Positions 8,980-17,688 of a stretch of 64,000 nucleotides of DNA are shown in pieces. Below the pieces are notes generated by a model that saw nothing but the letters and a program-made list of their open reading frames with translations, did no database searches and was not told the DNA's origin. Origin of the DNA: Bryobacteraceae bacterium (GTDB lineage Bacteria > Acidobacteriota > Terriglobia > Bryobacterales > Bryobacteraceae); NCBI GenBank assembly GCA_041394945.1, contig JAWKHH010000001.1, forward strand, positions 1,054,001 through 1,118,000. The letters are read 5' to 3'. Position numbers and translations under genes: made by a program. Numbering within the stretch: position 1 is the first letter of the stretch; every line of letters begins with the position of its first letter.

Positions 8980-9950
8980 TTGGGGTCTGGGTCCCGCACG
9001 ACACGCGGGATCAGATCGTGGATTTCGTCCGGCGCTGGTCCGACAAGACCGAGATCGGCGCCGGGCGGTTCATCGTGTGGCTCGACATCACCGCCAACAA
9101 GTTCTACGACTGGCGGGAACGCTACGGCAAGGTGAACGAGCACAACGGCTGGGTTCCCCGGGATTTCTGGCTGGAGGATTGGGAGAAGCAGGCCATCATC
9201 GGCTTCCATTTGAAGAACCCGCTGGAAGGCTATCGGCGGCTGACGTTAATGATGCTCGATGCGGACATTGTTGCGGTGAGTCCGACCAGCGTTTGGCGAG
9301 TGTCGGGGCGGGCAGGACTGATATCGAAGTGGAACGGCAAGCCGTCGAAGAAAGGAATGGGCTTTGAGCAGCCGCTGGCGGCGCATCAGTACTGGCACAT
9401 CGATGTCTCATACATCAACATCAGCGGGACGTTCTATTACCTGTGCAGCATTCTGGACGGCTGTAGCCGATACATCGTCAACTGGGATCTGCGGGAGTCG
9501 ATGACGGAGGTGGATATCGAGATCATCCTGGAGCGGGCCAAGGAACTGCACCCGGAAGCACGGCCCCGGATCATCTCCGACAACGGGCCACAGTTCATCG
9601 CCAAGGACTTCAAGGAGTTCATTCGGATCTCCGGCATGACGCACGTCAGAACCTCGCCGTACTATCCGCAATCGAACGGGAAAATCGAACGTTGGCACAA
9701 ATCGCTCAAAGGAGAGTGCATTCGGCCCGGAACGCCGCTATCGCTGGAGGACGCCCGGCGGCTGGTGCAGGGTTACGTCGAGCATTACAACGATGTCCGT
9801 CTGAACAGCGCGGTTGGCTACGTCACGCCGAAGTACATGCTCGCCGGGCGTCAGGCGGAGATCCACGCGGAACGCGACCATAAGCTGGAAGCGGCCAGGG
9901 ACAGCGCCGGATTCGCCGCCAGCAAGCAGCGTGACGGACAAAAGGACCAC
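8671..9950 (+). mobile_element. IS3-family insertion sequence (ends not resolved)
   Basis: The orfA and orfB pair overlaps in the -1 frame, the classic IS3 arrangement. Coordinates cover the coding part only. I could not match terminal inverted repeats in the flanks, so an end may be lost or the repeats are imperfect. Confidence 0.75.
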
Positions 9951-10151
9951 TCCCGCATCTCTAACTGGCGTTCTCGCAAGAGATCCTCAAACGAACTGAC
10001 CACAGTCCAGAGACTGATTCCGCCCGCGTTCGAAAAATCGAATAACCTGTCCAGTGGGAGGAATTCTCGTGCCTGCGACACTCAGAATCGGGTTAGGGGC
10101 AACACTGTCCATCTTGCTGGCGATCTCGTCAGCCCAGATGAAAAAGAGTGA
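8976..10151 (+). CDS. IS3-family transposase OrfB (integrase core), C-terminal tail runs past the element
   Basis: The frame opens at 8976, overlapping the orfA stop. The retroviral-integrase fold shows the catalytic triad: D in YWHIDVSYI, D in IISDNGPQF and E in NGKIERWHKSL. Family homology appears to end near RQAEIHAERDHKLEAARD (about position 9900). The remaining ~80 codons look like read-through into flanking DNA and overlap the start of the next gene. The native C-terminus may therefore be lost, or the frame simply continues by chance. Confidence 0.8.
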   Translation: MIGVWVPHDTRDQIVDFVRRWSDKTEIGAGRFIVWLDITANKFYDWRERYGKVNEHNGWVPRDFWLEDWEKQAIIGFHLKNPLEGYRRLTLMMLDADIVAVSPTSVWRVSGRAGLISKWNGKPSKKGMGFEQPLAAHQYWHIDVSYINISGTFYYLCSILDGCSRYIVNWDLRESMTEVDIEIILERAKELHPEARPRIISDNGPQFIAKDFKEFIRISGMTHVRTSPYYPQSNGKIERWHKSLKGECIRPGTPLSLEDARRLVQGYVEHYNDVRLNSAVGYVTPKYMLAGRQAEIHAERDHKLEAARDSAGFAASKQRDGQKDHSRISNWRSRKRSSNELTTVQRLIPPAFEKSNNLSSGRNSRACDTQNRVRGNTVHLAGDLVSPDEKE

Positions 10152-12081
10152 CCGGGCGGAGGTGATGCTGGAAGCAGCCCGGAATAGAGCCCGCCAAGGC
10201 GATATCGAAACCGCAATCCGGCAGTACCAGGAGATCATAGCCACCCAGAGCGCAAATCGCTCGGTTGTGGCCAGGGCACTGGTCCACGTTGGACAGTGCT
10301 ACGAGAAGCTCGGCGGTGCGGCGGCCCGCACAACATACGAGCGGGTAGTGCGCGAATTCAGTGACGAACTGGAAGCGGTGAGGGAAGCGCGCGCGCGGTT
10401 GGCGGCTGAGGCAGCAAGTTCCGGCGGAGCCGGAATGGAGGCCCGTACGCGGCTGTTGTGGGACAGAGCCACCACGGCGTGGGGAACGGTGTCGGCCGAT
10501 GGCAAGTATCTGTCGTTTCCCGATTGGAGCACGGGAGAGCCGGCGGTGCGCGACCTGGTCGCCGGCCAAGCGCGGCGCGTCACCAATCGCGGCGGCTACG
10601 CCAAGTCGGGCGGAGAAACCGAGATCACGGCGATCTCAGCGGACGGCAAACAGGTTGCTTTCAGTTGGTGCCGCGGCGCTGCCGGTGCGCGGAAATGCGA
10701 GCTGCAAATCGCCAACGTGGATGGCACAGGAGAGCGGGTTCTGTTACGCGATGAGCAAGGCCGGTATATTCGCCCCGACTCGTTTTCCCCTGACGGGAAG
10801 TGGGTTGCTGCGTCAGTCAGTTATGAGGACGGCACAATGGTTGTGCTCGTATCCGTGGACGGCACGCGGTCGCGCACGGTGCTGCCGCTGCACAGGGTCC
10901 GTTCGCGAGTCTGGTTCTCGCCCGACGGGCGCTGGCTGGCTTACAGCGTGATTACCGGCGGTGATGAGTCGATCTTCGTCCTGCCAGCGGAGGGCTCGGG
11001 GCCTGAAACGAGAGTTGCCACGGAGGCGAAGTTCATGGGATGGGCGCCCGATGGAGGGTCGCTCGTGTTCGCGCGGCTGGGGGAAGAAGGACACCAGCTG
11101 TATCAGATCCCGTTCGCCGGCGGAACCGCCACAGGAGAGGCAAGGCAACTCCAAACTTTCGCGCTGCGCAGCAATCGGGGGGTCGGGATCACCAGAAATG
11201 GGGCTCTGCTGTACGAACTGGAGCGCTTCCCGGCGGAGGTGGTGACTGCCGATTTCGACGCAGCCACGCTATCGATCGGCACGTTGTCGCCGCCGGTCAT
11301 CGCCGCCATCGCCGGCCAGGAGCCGCTGTGGGTCGGCGGCGGCGCTCGCTTTTCGCCGGACGGCGGCAGACTTCTCGTTTTGCGGTCGGCACAGGCCTTC
11401 TCGATCCGTTCCCTCGCCGATGGGAGTGAAGAGTGGACACAGGTAAAGCCGGTGAAACGAATCTGGCAGATCGAGTGGGCTTCGGATGGAGGGTCGCTGT
11501 ACGCATTGGCCTTTGAGGCTTCACAGTGGGGGATCCATCAAATTAACCTTCAGACCGGTGTCGCAACACTGGTTACGAAAGTAGGCGCGCAACCGGTTCT
11601 GGCGGTGTCACCAACTGGTCGAACGCTGTATTGGTGGGATCGGGACTCGAAAGGGGTGCAAGCATGGGACCTGACGGCGGGAACCGCTCGAACCGTGGCC
11701 GCCTTCCGCCCGGGAGGGCTGATGGACATGAGAGTCTCCCACGACGGAAAGAGCGTTGCGATGATACAGCGGCGGGAGCTTCAGATCCTGAACGTGGCTA
11801 CCGGAGAGATTCGTCAAATGCAAGGTCCATCCAACATCCGGGGTGCGGCGTGGAGCGCCGATGGCCGGCGCATCGTGACGATCGAGAACCGGCAGCCGCC
11901 GCAGATCGCCAGCTATTCTGTGCCGGGAGGCGAAGTGGTCCGCCGGCCGTTTCCTCCGGATCATCGCGGACTCTGGCTGAGCCCAGATGGGAAGCGCATG
12001 GCGACTATGCACATGGAGCAAATCTTCCAGGTGTGGGCGTTGGAGAAGTTGCTGCCGCCGGTGGCGGGGAGGAATGAATAA
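10069..12081 (+). CDS. Exported TPR plus WD40-like (PD40) propeller protein, solitary copy
   Basis: 670 residues. The GTG at 10069 is preferred because GGGAGGA lies 6 bases upstream and it gives a clean signal peptide (residues 1-24). Residues ~30-110 form TPR-like helices (DIETAIRQYQEIIATQ, then ALVHVGQCYEKLG). Residues ~130-660 are TolB-type propeller repeats (SADGKYLSF, SPDGKWVAASV, APDGGSLVFA, SPDGKRMATM). The same architecture is encoded four more times at 38748-55345, but here no kinase or regulator is adjacent. The gene lies just downstream of the IS3 element and 3 bases upstream of the PDZ-repeat gene, so those two are likely co-transcribed. Confidence 0.85.
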   Translation: MPATLRIGLGATLSILLAISSAQMKKSDRAEVMLEAARNRARQGDIETAIRQYQEIIATQSANRSVVARALVHVGQCYEKLGGAAARTTYERVVREFSDELEAVREARARLAAEAASSGGAGMEARTRLLWDRATTAWGTVSADGKYLSFPDWSTGEPAVRDLVAGQARRVTNRGGYAKSGGETEITAISADGKQVAFSWCRGAAGARKCELQIANVDGTGERVLLRDEQGRYIRPDSFSPDGKWVAASVSYEDGTMVVLVSVDGTRSRTVLPLHRVRSRVWFSPDGRWLAYSVITGGDESIFVLPAEGSGPETRVATEAKFMGWAPDGGSLVFARLGEEGHQLYQIPFAGGTATGEARQLQTFALRSNRGVGITRNGALLYELERFPAEVVTADFDAATLSIGTLSPPVIAAIAGQEPLWVGGGARFSPDGGRLLVLRSAQAFSIRSLADGSEEWTQVKPVKRIWQIEWASDGGSLYALAFEASQWGIHQINLQTGVATLVTKVGAQPVLAVSPTGRTLYWWDRDSKGVQAWDLTAGTARTVAAFRPGGLMDMRVSHDGKSVAMIQRRELQILNVATGEIRQMQGPSNIRGAAWSADGRRIVTIENRQPPQIASYSVPGGEVVRRPFPPDHRGLWLSPDGKRMATMHMEQIFQVWALEKLLPPVAGRNE

Positions 12082-12084
12082 GGT

Positions 12085-14808
12085 ATGGCTAGGATTCTCT
12101 GGGTGGGACTCGCGCTCGCCGGTGTGATATGGGCACAACCCAGCCGCCATTTCCGCTTTCGGGACGACGCCGACTTTCACGAGGTCGCTCTCGATGGACG
12201 AACACGAGAGCAGATGGCGAGCGCCGGACACCCATCGAGAAATGAACCGTATCTCGGCATCGAGATTCGCCATCACAAGACCGAAGATGGACTGATCGGC
12301 TGTCTGGTGCGGGGCCTGCGGCCGGGTCCGATTCTTGAGGCCGGATTGCTGCGGGAAAACGATCTGCTGCTCGCGATAAACGGCGTGGATCTGGATTCCA
12401 GTGCCACTTTCTGGCGGCAACTGGAGAAAGTGGCGCCTGGGAGCGAGGTTCAACTGCGCGTGCGGCGCGCAGAGAAGAAGAACGCTGAAACCATTACGGC
12501 CCGTGTGGCGTCGCGCGGCGAGTGGGCGACACCCATTGACTGGATCCGGCCCGCGAACCGTCGCTTGAATCCGGACGCGCTTCTTCCGGGCATCACCGGA
12601 CCCACGGAATTCGAGCAATTCGTCCATTCGCAGCTGGATCGTGAAAAGATCCGGGGACCGGTCGACAAGCTCCGCAATCATCTTGTTACAACGATGGAAA
12701 GCCATTACGGCCCGAACATGCTGGACAGCGTCGCATTCGGCTTCTACAGGCCAGCACGCCTTCCGGAACTCCAAACGTCGATCACCGAGCCGTTGGTGCA
12801 GATTGGGGACAAAGGGAATCGGGCGCCGCTCGAAGCGTTGCAGCCCGTTCTCGAACAGGCTGCCCGAAATCTCGACTTTAGTTTCACTGCCGCGCTTACC
12901 ACACCGATTGACTTCTCCAACCCGCCCCAGGCGCTAGCCGGCCTTTCCGTGCGTGTCGCTACTGCCTACTCCCACCTGGGGCGGGCGCTCGCCAAGCTGG
13001 ATACTACCCGTCAGTTGGAGTTGGAGCAGACTCTTCCGCAACTGCTCACCGATAGAAACTGGACTAGGCGGCCATTCATTCGCGCCGGACAGGCGAGCCT
13101 GGAAATCGACTACTCCAGCCTGTTTGCCTCCGCCGCATCGCTGGCCGCGTGGACTGCCGCGGGAAATCCCACGCCGGGGCCAAGCCGTTCTGCCGTGGCG
13201 TTGCCGCCAGCGCTGGCTGGCGCTGTGACTGGCAATGTGCTGGCGGTGGAGCAAATCGGCGGCCGCTGGTACGTGTACGGCGGAGCCGGACCCAACGAGT
13301 ACGATCTGTCAAGAATCGACGTGGTCGTCGACGCCGGAGGAGACGATAGGTACCGCTATCCATCGAATTCCCGGCCCTGGGTGCAACTGGTGATCGACCA
13401 AGCCGGCAACGATCGTTATGTTGGTGAGAAAGATGGGGCGGGACCGGCCAGCGCGGTGCTCGGTGTCAGCATCTTGATTGACGGGCAGGGAAATGATCAT
13501 TACGAAGGAGGTCTGCGGTCATGCGGCGTGGGTGTGATGGGCATCGGGTTGATCCTCGATGTCAACGGCAACGACACCTACCAGGGGACGCAATGGTCGA
13601 TTGGCGGTGGCTACTACGGTTTTGGCGGGATCGTCGATCTCGACGGCGGCGACGTCTACCTCGCGCAGCGCTACAGCCAGGCCATTGGCGGCCCACGCGG
13701 TTTCGGGCTCATACTCGATTTGCGCGGCAACGATTTGTATCGGGCCAACGGACCCGTCCCTTCCGGTTACGGTGACCCGGGAGTCTACTCGGCATTCAGC
13801 CAGGGCATTGGCATCGGGTGCTGGTTTCCCTGGACCGGCGGTTTCGATACCGGCGGCATGGGGTTGCTGGCAGACTTAGGTGGAGACGATCGATACGAGG
13901 TGGGCGAGTTCGGCCAGGGGCTCGGGTTCTATTATGGGATGGGAATCCTCTACGACCGCGAGCGCCGCGATCTCTACTACGGCGGGAGATACGGCCAGGC
14001 CACCTCCTCGCATGGAGGCATCGGAATTCTGGCCGACGACGCCGGTGACGACACCTATTGGGGAACCATCGCCGAAGCCTGGGACCTTTCGCTTGCCATG
14101 TTGATCGACCGGGGGGGCAACGACAGTTACCAGGGCTATCAATCAAGAGGTGGCGGGCTGGGTACGGGCGAGCAGCAGAGTATCGCGTATCTGATCGATC
14201 TTGATGGTCACGACCGCTACACTCTCGGGCCAAAGCGGGCAGTGCGTCCGTCTCCCACAACCCGCCGGGCCCACCAGGCGGCGGCCTACGAGGCCTCCGG
14301 CATGGGAGAATCTTCGGCCCACGAATACAACTACAAGCTCTGCGAGTGCCACTCGCTTTCCGTGCTGCTGGACGCGGGTGGAACGCCGGACTTCTATTCC
14401 CGGACTGATCGCGGCGACGGGATGACGATCTCCACAGGGAAGGAGAATCCGGTGCTGCCCGAGTACAGCAATGTGTACGGCTTGTTTATTGACAGCGCGG
14501 ACAACGGGCTGGGGCCGCGCTTGTTTCCGCTCCGGGACTCCCCGCTGGCGGTCGCCTCACCGCCGCCGGCCACCTACGTTGGGCAATACGCGCTTTCGAA
14601 CGGGGTGGTCTTCTCGGTCACGCTGGACCGGGACGGGCTCAGCATCTGGACGCCGCAGGATGGCAAGGCGGAGATGCGGATCGACACGTACGACAACTTC
14701 AGTATTTCTGGTGACGATCGAGTTGAGTTCCGCCGCAACTGGGTAGGCGAGGTGCAATCCCTGATCCTGAGGCGAGCGGGCAGGCAGTTGATAGCGACTC
14801 GCAAATGA
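12085..14808 (+). CDS. Secreted PDZ protein with eleven dispersed Asp/Gly-rich GxDxY repeats
   Basis: 907 residues with a signal peptide (1-18, ending IWAQP). A PDZ domain spans ~55-145 (YLGIEIRH, GLLRENDLLLAINGVD). A helical region follows (~165-400). Residues ~415-712 then carry eleven copies of a motif D-x2-G-x-D-x-Y (examples DAGGDDRY, DQAGNDRY, DVNGNDTY, DLRGNDLY, DRGGNDSY), spaced about 20-50 residues and each followed by a Gly-rich turn. The motif resembles a single RTX calcium-binding nonapeptide but is dispersed rather than in tandem. The C-terminus is beta-rich. No catalytic motif is seen. Calcium binding or a solenoid fold is an inference. Confidence 0.7.
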   Translation: MARILWVGLALAGVIWAQPSRHFRFRDDADFHEVALDGRTREQMASAGHPSRNEPYLGIEIRHHKTEDGLIGCLVRGLRPGPILEAGLLRENDLLLAINGVDLDSSATFWRQLEKVAPGSEVQLRVRRAEKKNAETITARVASRGEWATPIDWIRPANRRLNPDALLPGITGPTEFEQFVHSQLDREKIRGPVDKLRNHLVTTMESHYGPNMLDSVAFGFYRPARLPELQTSITEPLVQIGDKGNRAPLEALQPVLEQAARNLDFSFTAALTTPIDFSNPPQALAGLSVRVATAYSHLGRALAKLDTTRQLELEQTLPQLLTDRNWTRRPFIRAGQASLEIDYSSLFASAASLAAWTAAGNPTPGPSRSAVALPPALAGAVTGNVLAVEQIGGRWYVYGGAGPNEYDLSRIDVVVDAGGDDRYRYPSNSRPWVQLVIDQAGNDRYVGEKDGAGPASAVLGVSILIDGQGNDHYEGGLRSCGVGVMGIGLILDVNGNDTYQGTQWSIGGGYYGFGGIVDLDGGDVYLAQRYSQAIGGPRGFGLILDLRGNDLYRANGPVPSGYGDPGVYSAFSQGIGIGCWFPWTGGFDTGGMGLLADLGGDDRYEVGEFGQGLGFYYGMGILYDRERRDLYYGGRYGQATSSHGGIGILADDAGDDTYWGTIAEAWDLSLAMLIDRGGNDSYQGYQSRGGGLGTGEQQSIAYLIDLDGHDRYTLGPKRAVRPSPTTRRAHQAAAYEASGMGESSAHEYNYKLCECHSLSVLLDAGGTPDFYSRTDRGDGMTISTGKENPVLPEYSNVYGLFIDSADNGLGPRLFPLRDSPLAVASPPPATYVGQYALSNGVVFSVTLDRDGLSIWTPQDGKAEMRIDTYDNFSISGDDRVEFRRNWVGEVQSLILRRAGRQLIATRK

Positions 14809-15459
14809 GCAAACCAATGCTGAGAGAACGCTGGGCGCCGCGCCGCCTGGAGTCATTTGCCAGTCACAATACCGAGGGTCATACTCTCGACGCAGGCGCA
14901 CCCGAGCTACAATGATTCTGCCGGGCAAAACGGAAGCGGCTCTGCGGGGACGCAACCATGCCGAGGGATAGCCTGGCGGGTTCATAGAGACGATGAACGG
15001 AACGCGGCGGCTTCGCTTCTGCGCTCCTCAAGAAGAGCACATCGGATCGGTAGACCCTCATGCCTTGAAAATCCCCGCCCGAAGGGCGGAATACTCGCTA
15101 CCGGAGAGCGCCCTCTCTCCAGTTCAGGCTGAACCAACACATCTGCATGTCCTCCAGGTGATCGCTGCTCAGAAGTGATGCCGCGACGAGATCAGCAGGA
15201 AGTCCTGCCTGTTCGCCAACCCTTCCAGAACCATGGTGCGGATGCTAATTGCAGGAGCCTCGTCGAAGGGCCGTCGAACGAGATTTGCCGTGGAGGGCGG
15301 TTGAGATCGATCCAAACGATGGCGGATACCGTACTATCGAGGATCTTCGAGGGCTCTCCGGGACGCTCGCGCACCGAGCGGCCTTCGCCTGGCGAAAGCG
15401 TACAATCAAGTTGTGTATATGCACTTTTCCGTTGGTGAATGGTGGCTGCGAGGGTCGGA
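14809..15459. other. Intergenic region upstream of the nitrate-type cluster
   Basis: About 650 bases without a supported gene; frames on both strands lack family features. A short hairpin CCGCCC-GAA-GGGCGG lies at 15075-15089. The stretch should contain the promoter of the cluster starting at 15460, but I see no convincing FNR- or NarL-type site. Confidence 0.45.
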
Positions 15460-17688
15460 ATGAGCAGCGCCGACTCTTCACCACATCGTCATCTTTTCCT
15501 GGGAACCGTCTCCTTCGCGCTTTGTTTCTGCGCGTGGGGACTCATGGGCGCATTTACCCCCGCCTTCCGGGCCGAACTGGGCTTAACCGCGACGCAGGCT
15601 TCTTTGTTGGTGGCCACTCCAGTTCTGCTCGGTTCGCTGGCGCGCATTCCGGTCGGGCTCCTGACCGACCGATTCGGGGGCCGGCTGATTCTCACGGCGT
15701 TGTGTTTGATCTCTTCCCTGGCGACCCTGCTTGTTCCCTTTGCAAACAGCTACGGCGCGCTGGTTGGCGCGGCATTTCTGATCGGGTTGGCAGGTTCGTC
15801 TTTTGCGGCTGGGATTGGTTACGTGTCCCGCTGGTTTCCTCCCCAGGCACAGGGTGCAGCTCTGGGCGTTTACGGCATGGGCAATGCGGGCCAATCCGCA
15901 GCCGTTTTCCTGGGACCAGTGGTGGCGGCGAGTTTTGGACGGCCAACTGTGTTCTATACCGTCGCCGCGCTGCTTCTGGCCTGGTCCGCGGTGTTCGGAT
16001 TCATGGGGCACAACGCTCCCGCAAGGGGGCCCGCGCCCGCCGTGGGTTCCAGGATTCGGGTGATCGCCCGAGAACGGCTAGTCTGGCTGTTGGCGAGTTT
16101 TTACTTCTTGACCTTCGGGGGGTTCGTCGCGTTCTCGATCTACCTGCCGACCTTGCTGAAGGATGAGTTCCAACTGACGCCGACCGACGCCGGATTCCGG
16201 ACCGCGGGTTTTGTGATCCTAGCCACGCTCATGCGGCCAGTGGGCGGAGCGCTCGCCGACCGCATCGGCGGTTCGCGTGTGCTGGCTGGAGTGTTCATGG
16301 GGATCGTTCCGTTTGCCTGCCTAATGGCCTGGCAGGCGATGCTGCCGTTCACGGTCGGGGCTCTCGGGTGCGCCGCTCTGCTTGGTTTGGGAAACGGGGC
16401 GGTTTTTAAGCTTGTGCCGCAGTGTTTCCCGGCACAAACCGGCGCCGTAACCGGACTAGTAGGGGCGATGGGAGGCCTGGGCGGCTTTTTCCCGCCGTTG
16501 CTGCTCGGAGTATTTCGAGACCAGCTTGGTGCGGTCTGGCCCGGATTTTTGCTGCTGGCGGGGGCGAGCGCTTCGCTTGCCGTGCTGAATCATCGCCTTC
16601 TGCTGCCTCGCGAGGCCGAAATCGAGCAACTGATGACACCACGCCTGCGGCGCCGCGCGGACCAGTTGCGCGCCGCGTCGTGGGCGACGATGGCGACGGC
16701 GCTGCTTTGCGCGGCCATTGTGGTCGGTTCACGGAATCTACAGAATTTTGACGCCGCTTTGGTCGTCTACACCTTCGCCGTGGTGTTCTCGGCATGGGGA
16801 GTCAGCTACCATTACGCAGTCTGGCTGCAAAAGCCTCCAACGCGCCGTTTCTGGGAGCGCAGTCTCGAACTTGTACGGCGCTTCGGCCTGGTCCGTTCGG
16901 CGGCCATGGTAGGTGAAACCGCAGCCACCCATCTGCTCGCTCAGACGTTCATCGCGAAACGGTCCAAGCTGCGGTGGTGGATGCACTTCTGCCTGTTTTG
17001 GGGTTGCTTGAGCGCCGTGGCTATTACATTCCCGCTCGTGTTCGGGTGGATCCACTTTACGTCCTCACCCGATGATCAACTCACGTATATCACTTGGCTG
17101 TTCGGCTTCCCCGTCAGCTCCTTCGAAGTGCACACAGTAGTTTCATTTCTTCTCTTCCATGGCCTGGATTTCTCGGCGATTCTCGTGCTTACGGGCATCT
17201 GTCTGGCTTTGTGGCGCCGCATGAGGGATGAGGGTGCGCTATCGCTGGAGTCGCTATCCGTGGATTTCTTGCCGTTGATTCTGCTGTTCGCGATTTCGGT
17301 AACCGGTTTGGCGTTGACCGCCTCCGCTATGTGGCTGCGCGGGACGCTGTACCATTTCCTCGCCATCCTGCACGCGATTACCGTCATCGGTGCTCTGTTG
17401 TACCTGCCTTTTGGGAAGTTTTTCCATATCTTTCAACGGCCGGCGCAGTTGGGGGTCAAATTGTACAAGAAGGCTGGCGACATGGACGGCGGTGCGCTCT
17501 GCCCGAGGTGTGGCGGAGAGTTCGCTTCCCAAATGCAAATCGACGACGTGCGCACGGTTCTAACCCAAACGGGATTTGACTATACGACAGGCGGCCCAGC
17601 GAAACACTGGCAGGCACTGTGCCCCCCATGCAAACGCAAGTCCATCGCGCTGTCGCAACTCAAGGTAAAGGAGCAGTTCCATGGCTAA
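15460..17688 (+). CDS. NarK-like MFS transporter fused to a haem-b-type membrane domain and zinc-ribbon tail
   Basis: About 742 residues. Residues ~10-400 are a 12-helix major facilitator of the nitrate/nitrite porter type (IPVGLLTDRFGG, GMGNAGQSAAVF, GNGAVFKLVPQCFP). Residues ~425-690 add further transmembrane helices with histidines placed like the NarI/DsrM quinol-oxidising cytochrome b family (RWWMHFCLFWG, SSFEVHTVVSFLLFHG, LYHFLAILHAI). The tail (~700-740) has CPRCGGEF and CPPCKRK, a likely metal ribbon. ATG 15460 is preferred over 15439 because AGGG precedes it. The gene overlaps the molybdoenzyme gene by 8 bases. One chain would import nitrate and feed electrons from quinol. That function is inferred from the fusion and context. 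Confidence 0.8.
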   Translation: MSSADSSPHRHLFLGTVSFALCFCAWGLMGAFTPAFRAELGLTATQASLLVATPVLLGSLARIPVGLLTDRFGGRLILTALCLISSLATLLVPFANSYGALVGAAFLIGLAGSSFAAGIGYVSRWFPPQAQGAALGVYGMGNAGQSAAVFLGPVVAASFGRPTVFYTVAALLLAWSAVFGFMGHNAPARGPAPAVGSRIRVIARERLVWLLASFYFLTFGGFVAFSIYLPTLLKDEFQLTPTDAGFRTAGFVILATLMRPVGGALADRIGGSRVLAGVFMGIVPFACLMAWQAMLPFTVGALGCAALLGLGNGAVFKLVPQCFPAQTGAVTGLVGAMGGLGGFFPPLLLGVFRDQLGAVWPGFLLLAGASASLAVLNHRLLLPREAEIEQLMTPRLRRRADQLRAASWATMATALLCAAIVVGSRNLQNFDAALVVYTFAVVFSAWGVSYHYAVWLQKPPTRRFWERSLELVRRFGLVRSAAMVGETAATHLLAQTFIAKRSKLRWWMHFCLFWGCLSAVAITFPLVFGWIHFTSSPDDQLTYITWLFGFPVSSFEVHTVVSFLLFHGLDFSAILVLTGICLALWRRMRDEGALSLESLSVDFLPLILLFAISVTGLALTASAMWLRGTLYHFLAILHAITVIGALLYLPFGKFFHIFQRPAQLGVKLYKKAGDMDGGALCPRCGGEFASQMQIDDVRTVLTQTGFDYTTGGPAKHWQALCPPCKRKSIALSQLKVKEQFHG

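Noticed and set aside
15075..15089. Hairpin resembling an IS200/IS605 end
   Set aside because: Only a 6-bp stem, no transposase nearby and no second end; too short to support a mobile element.
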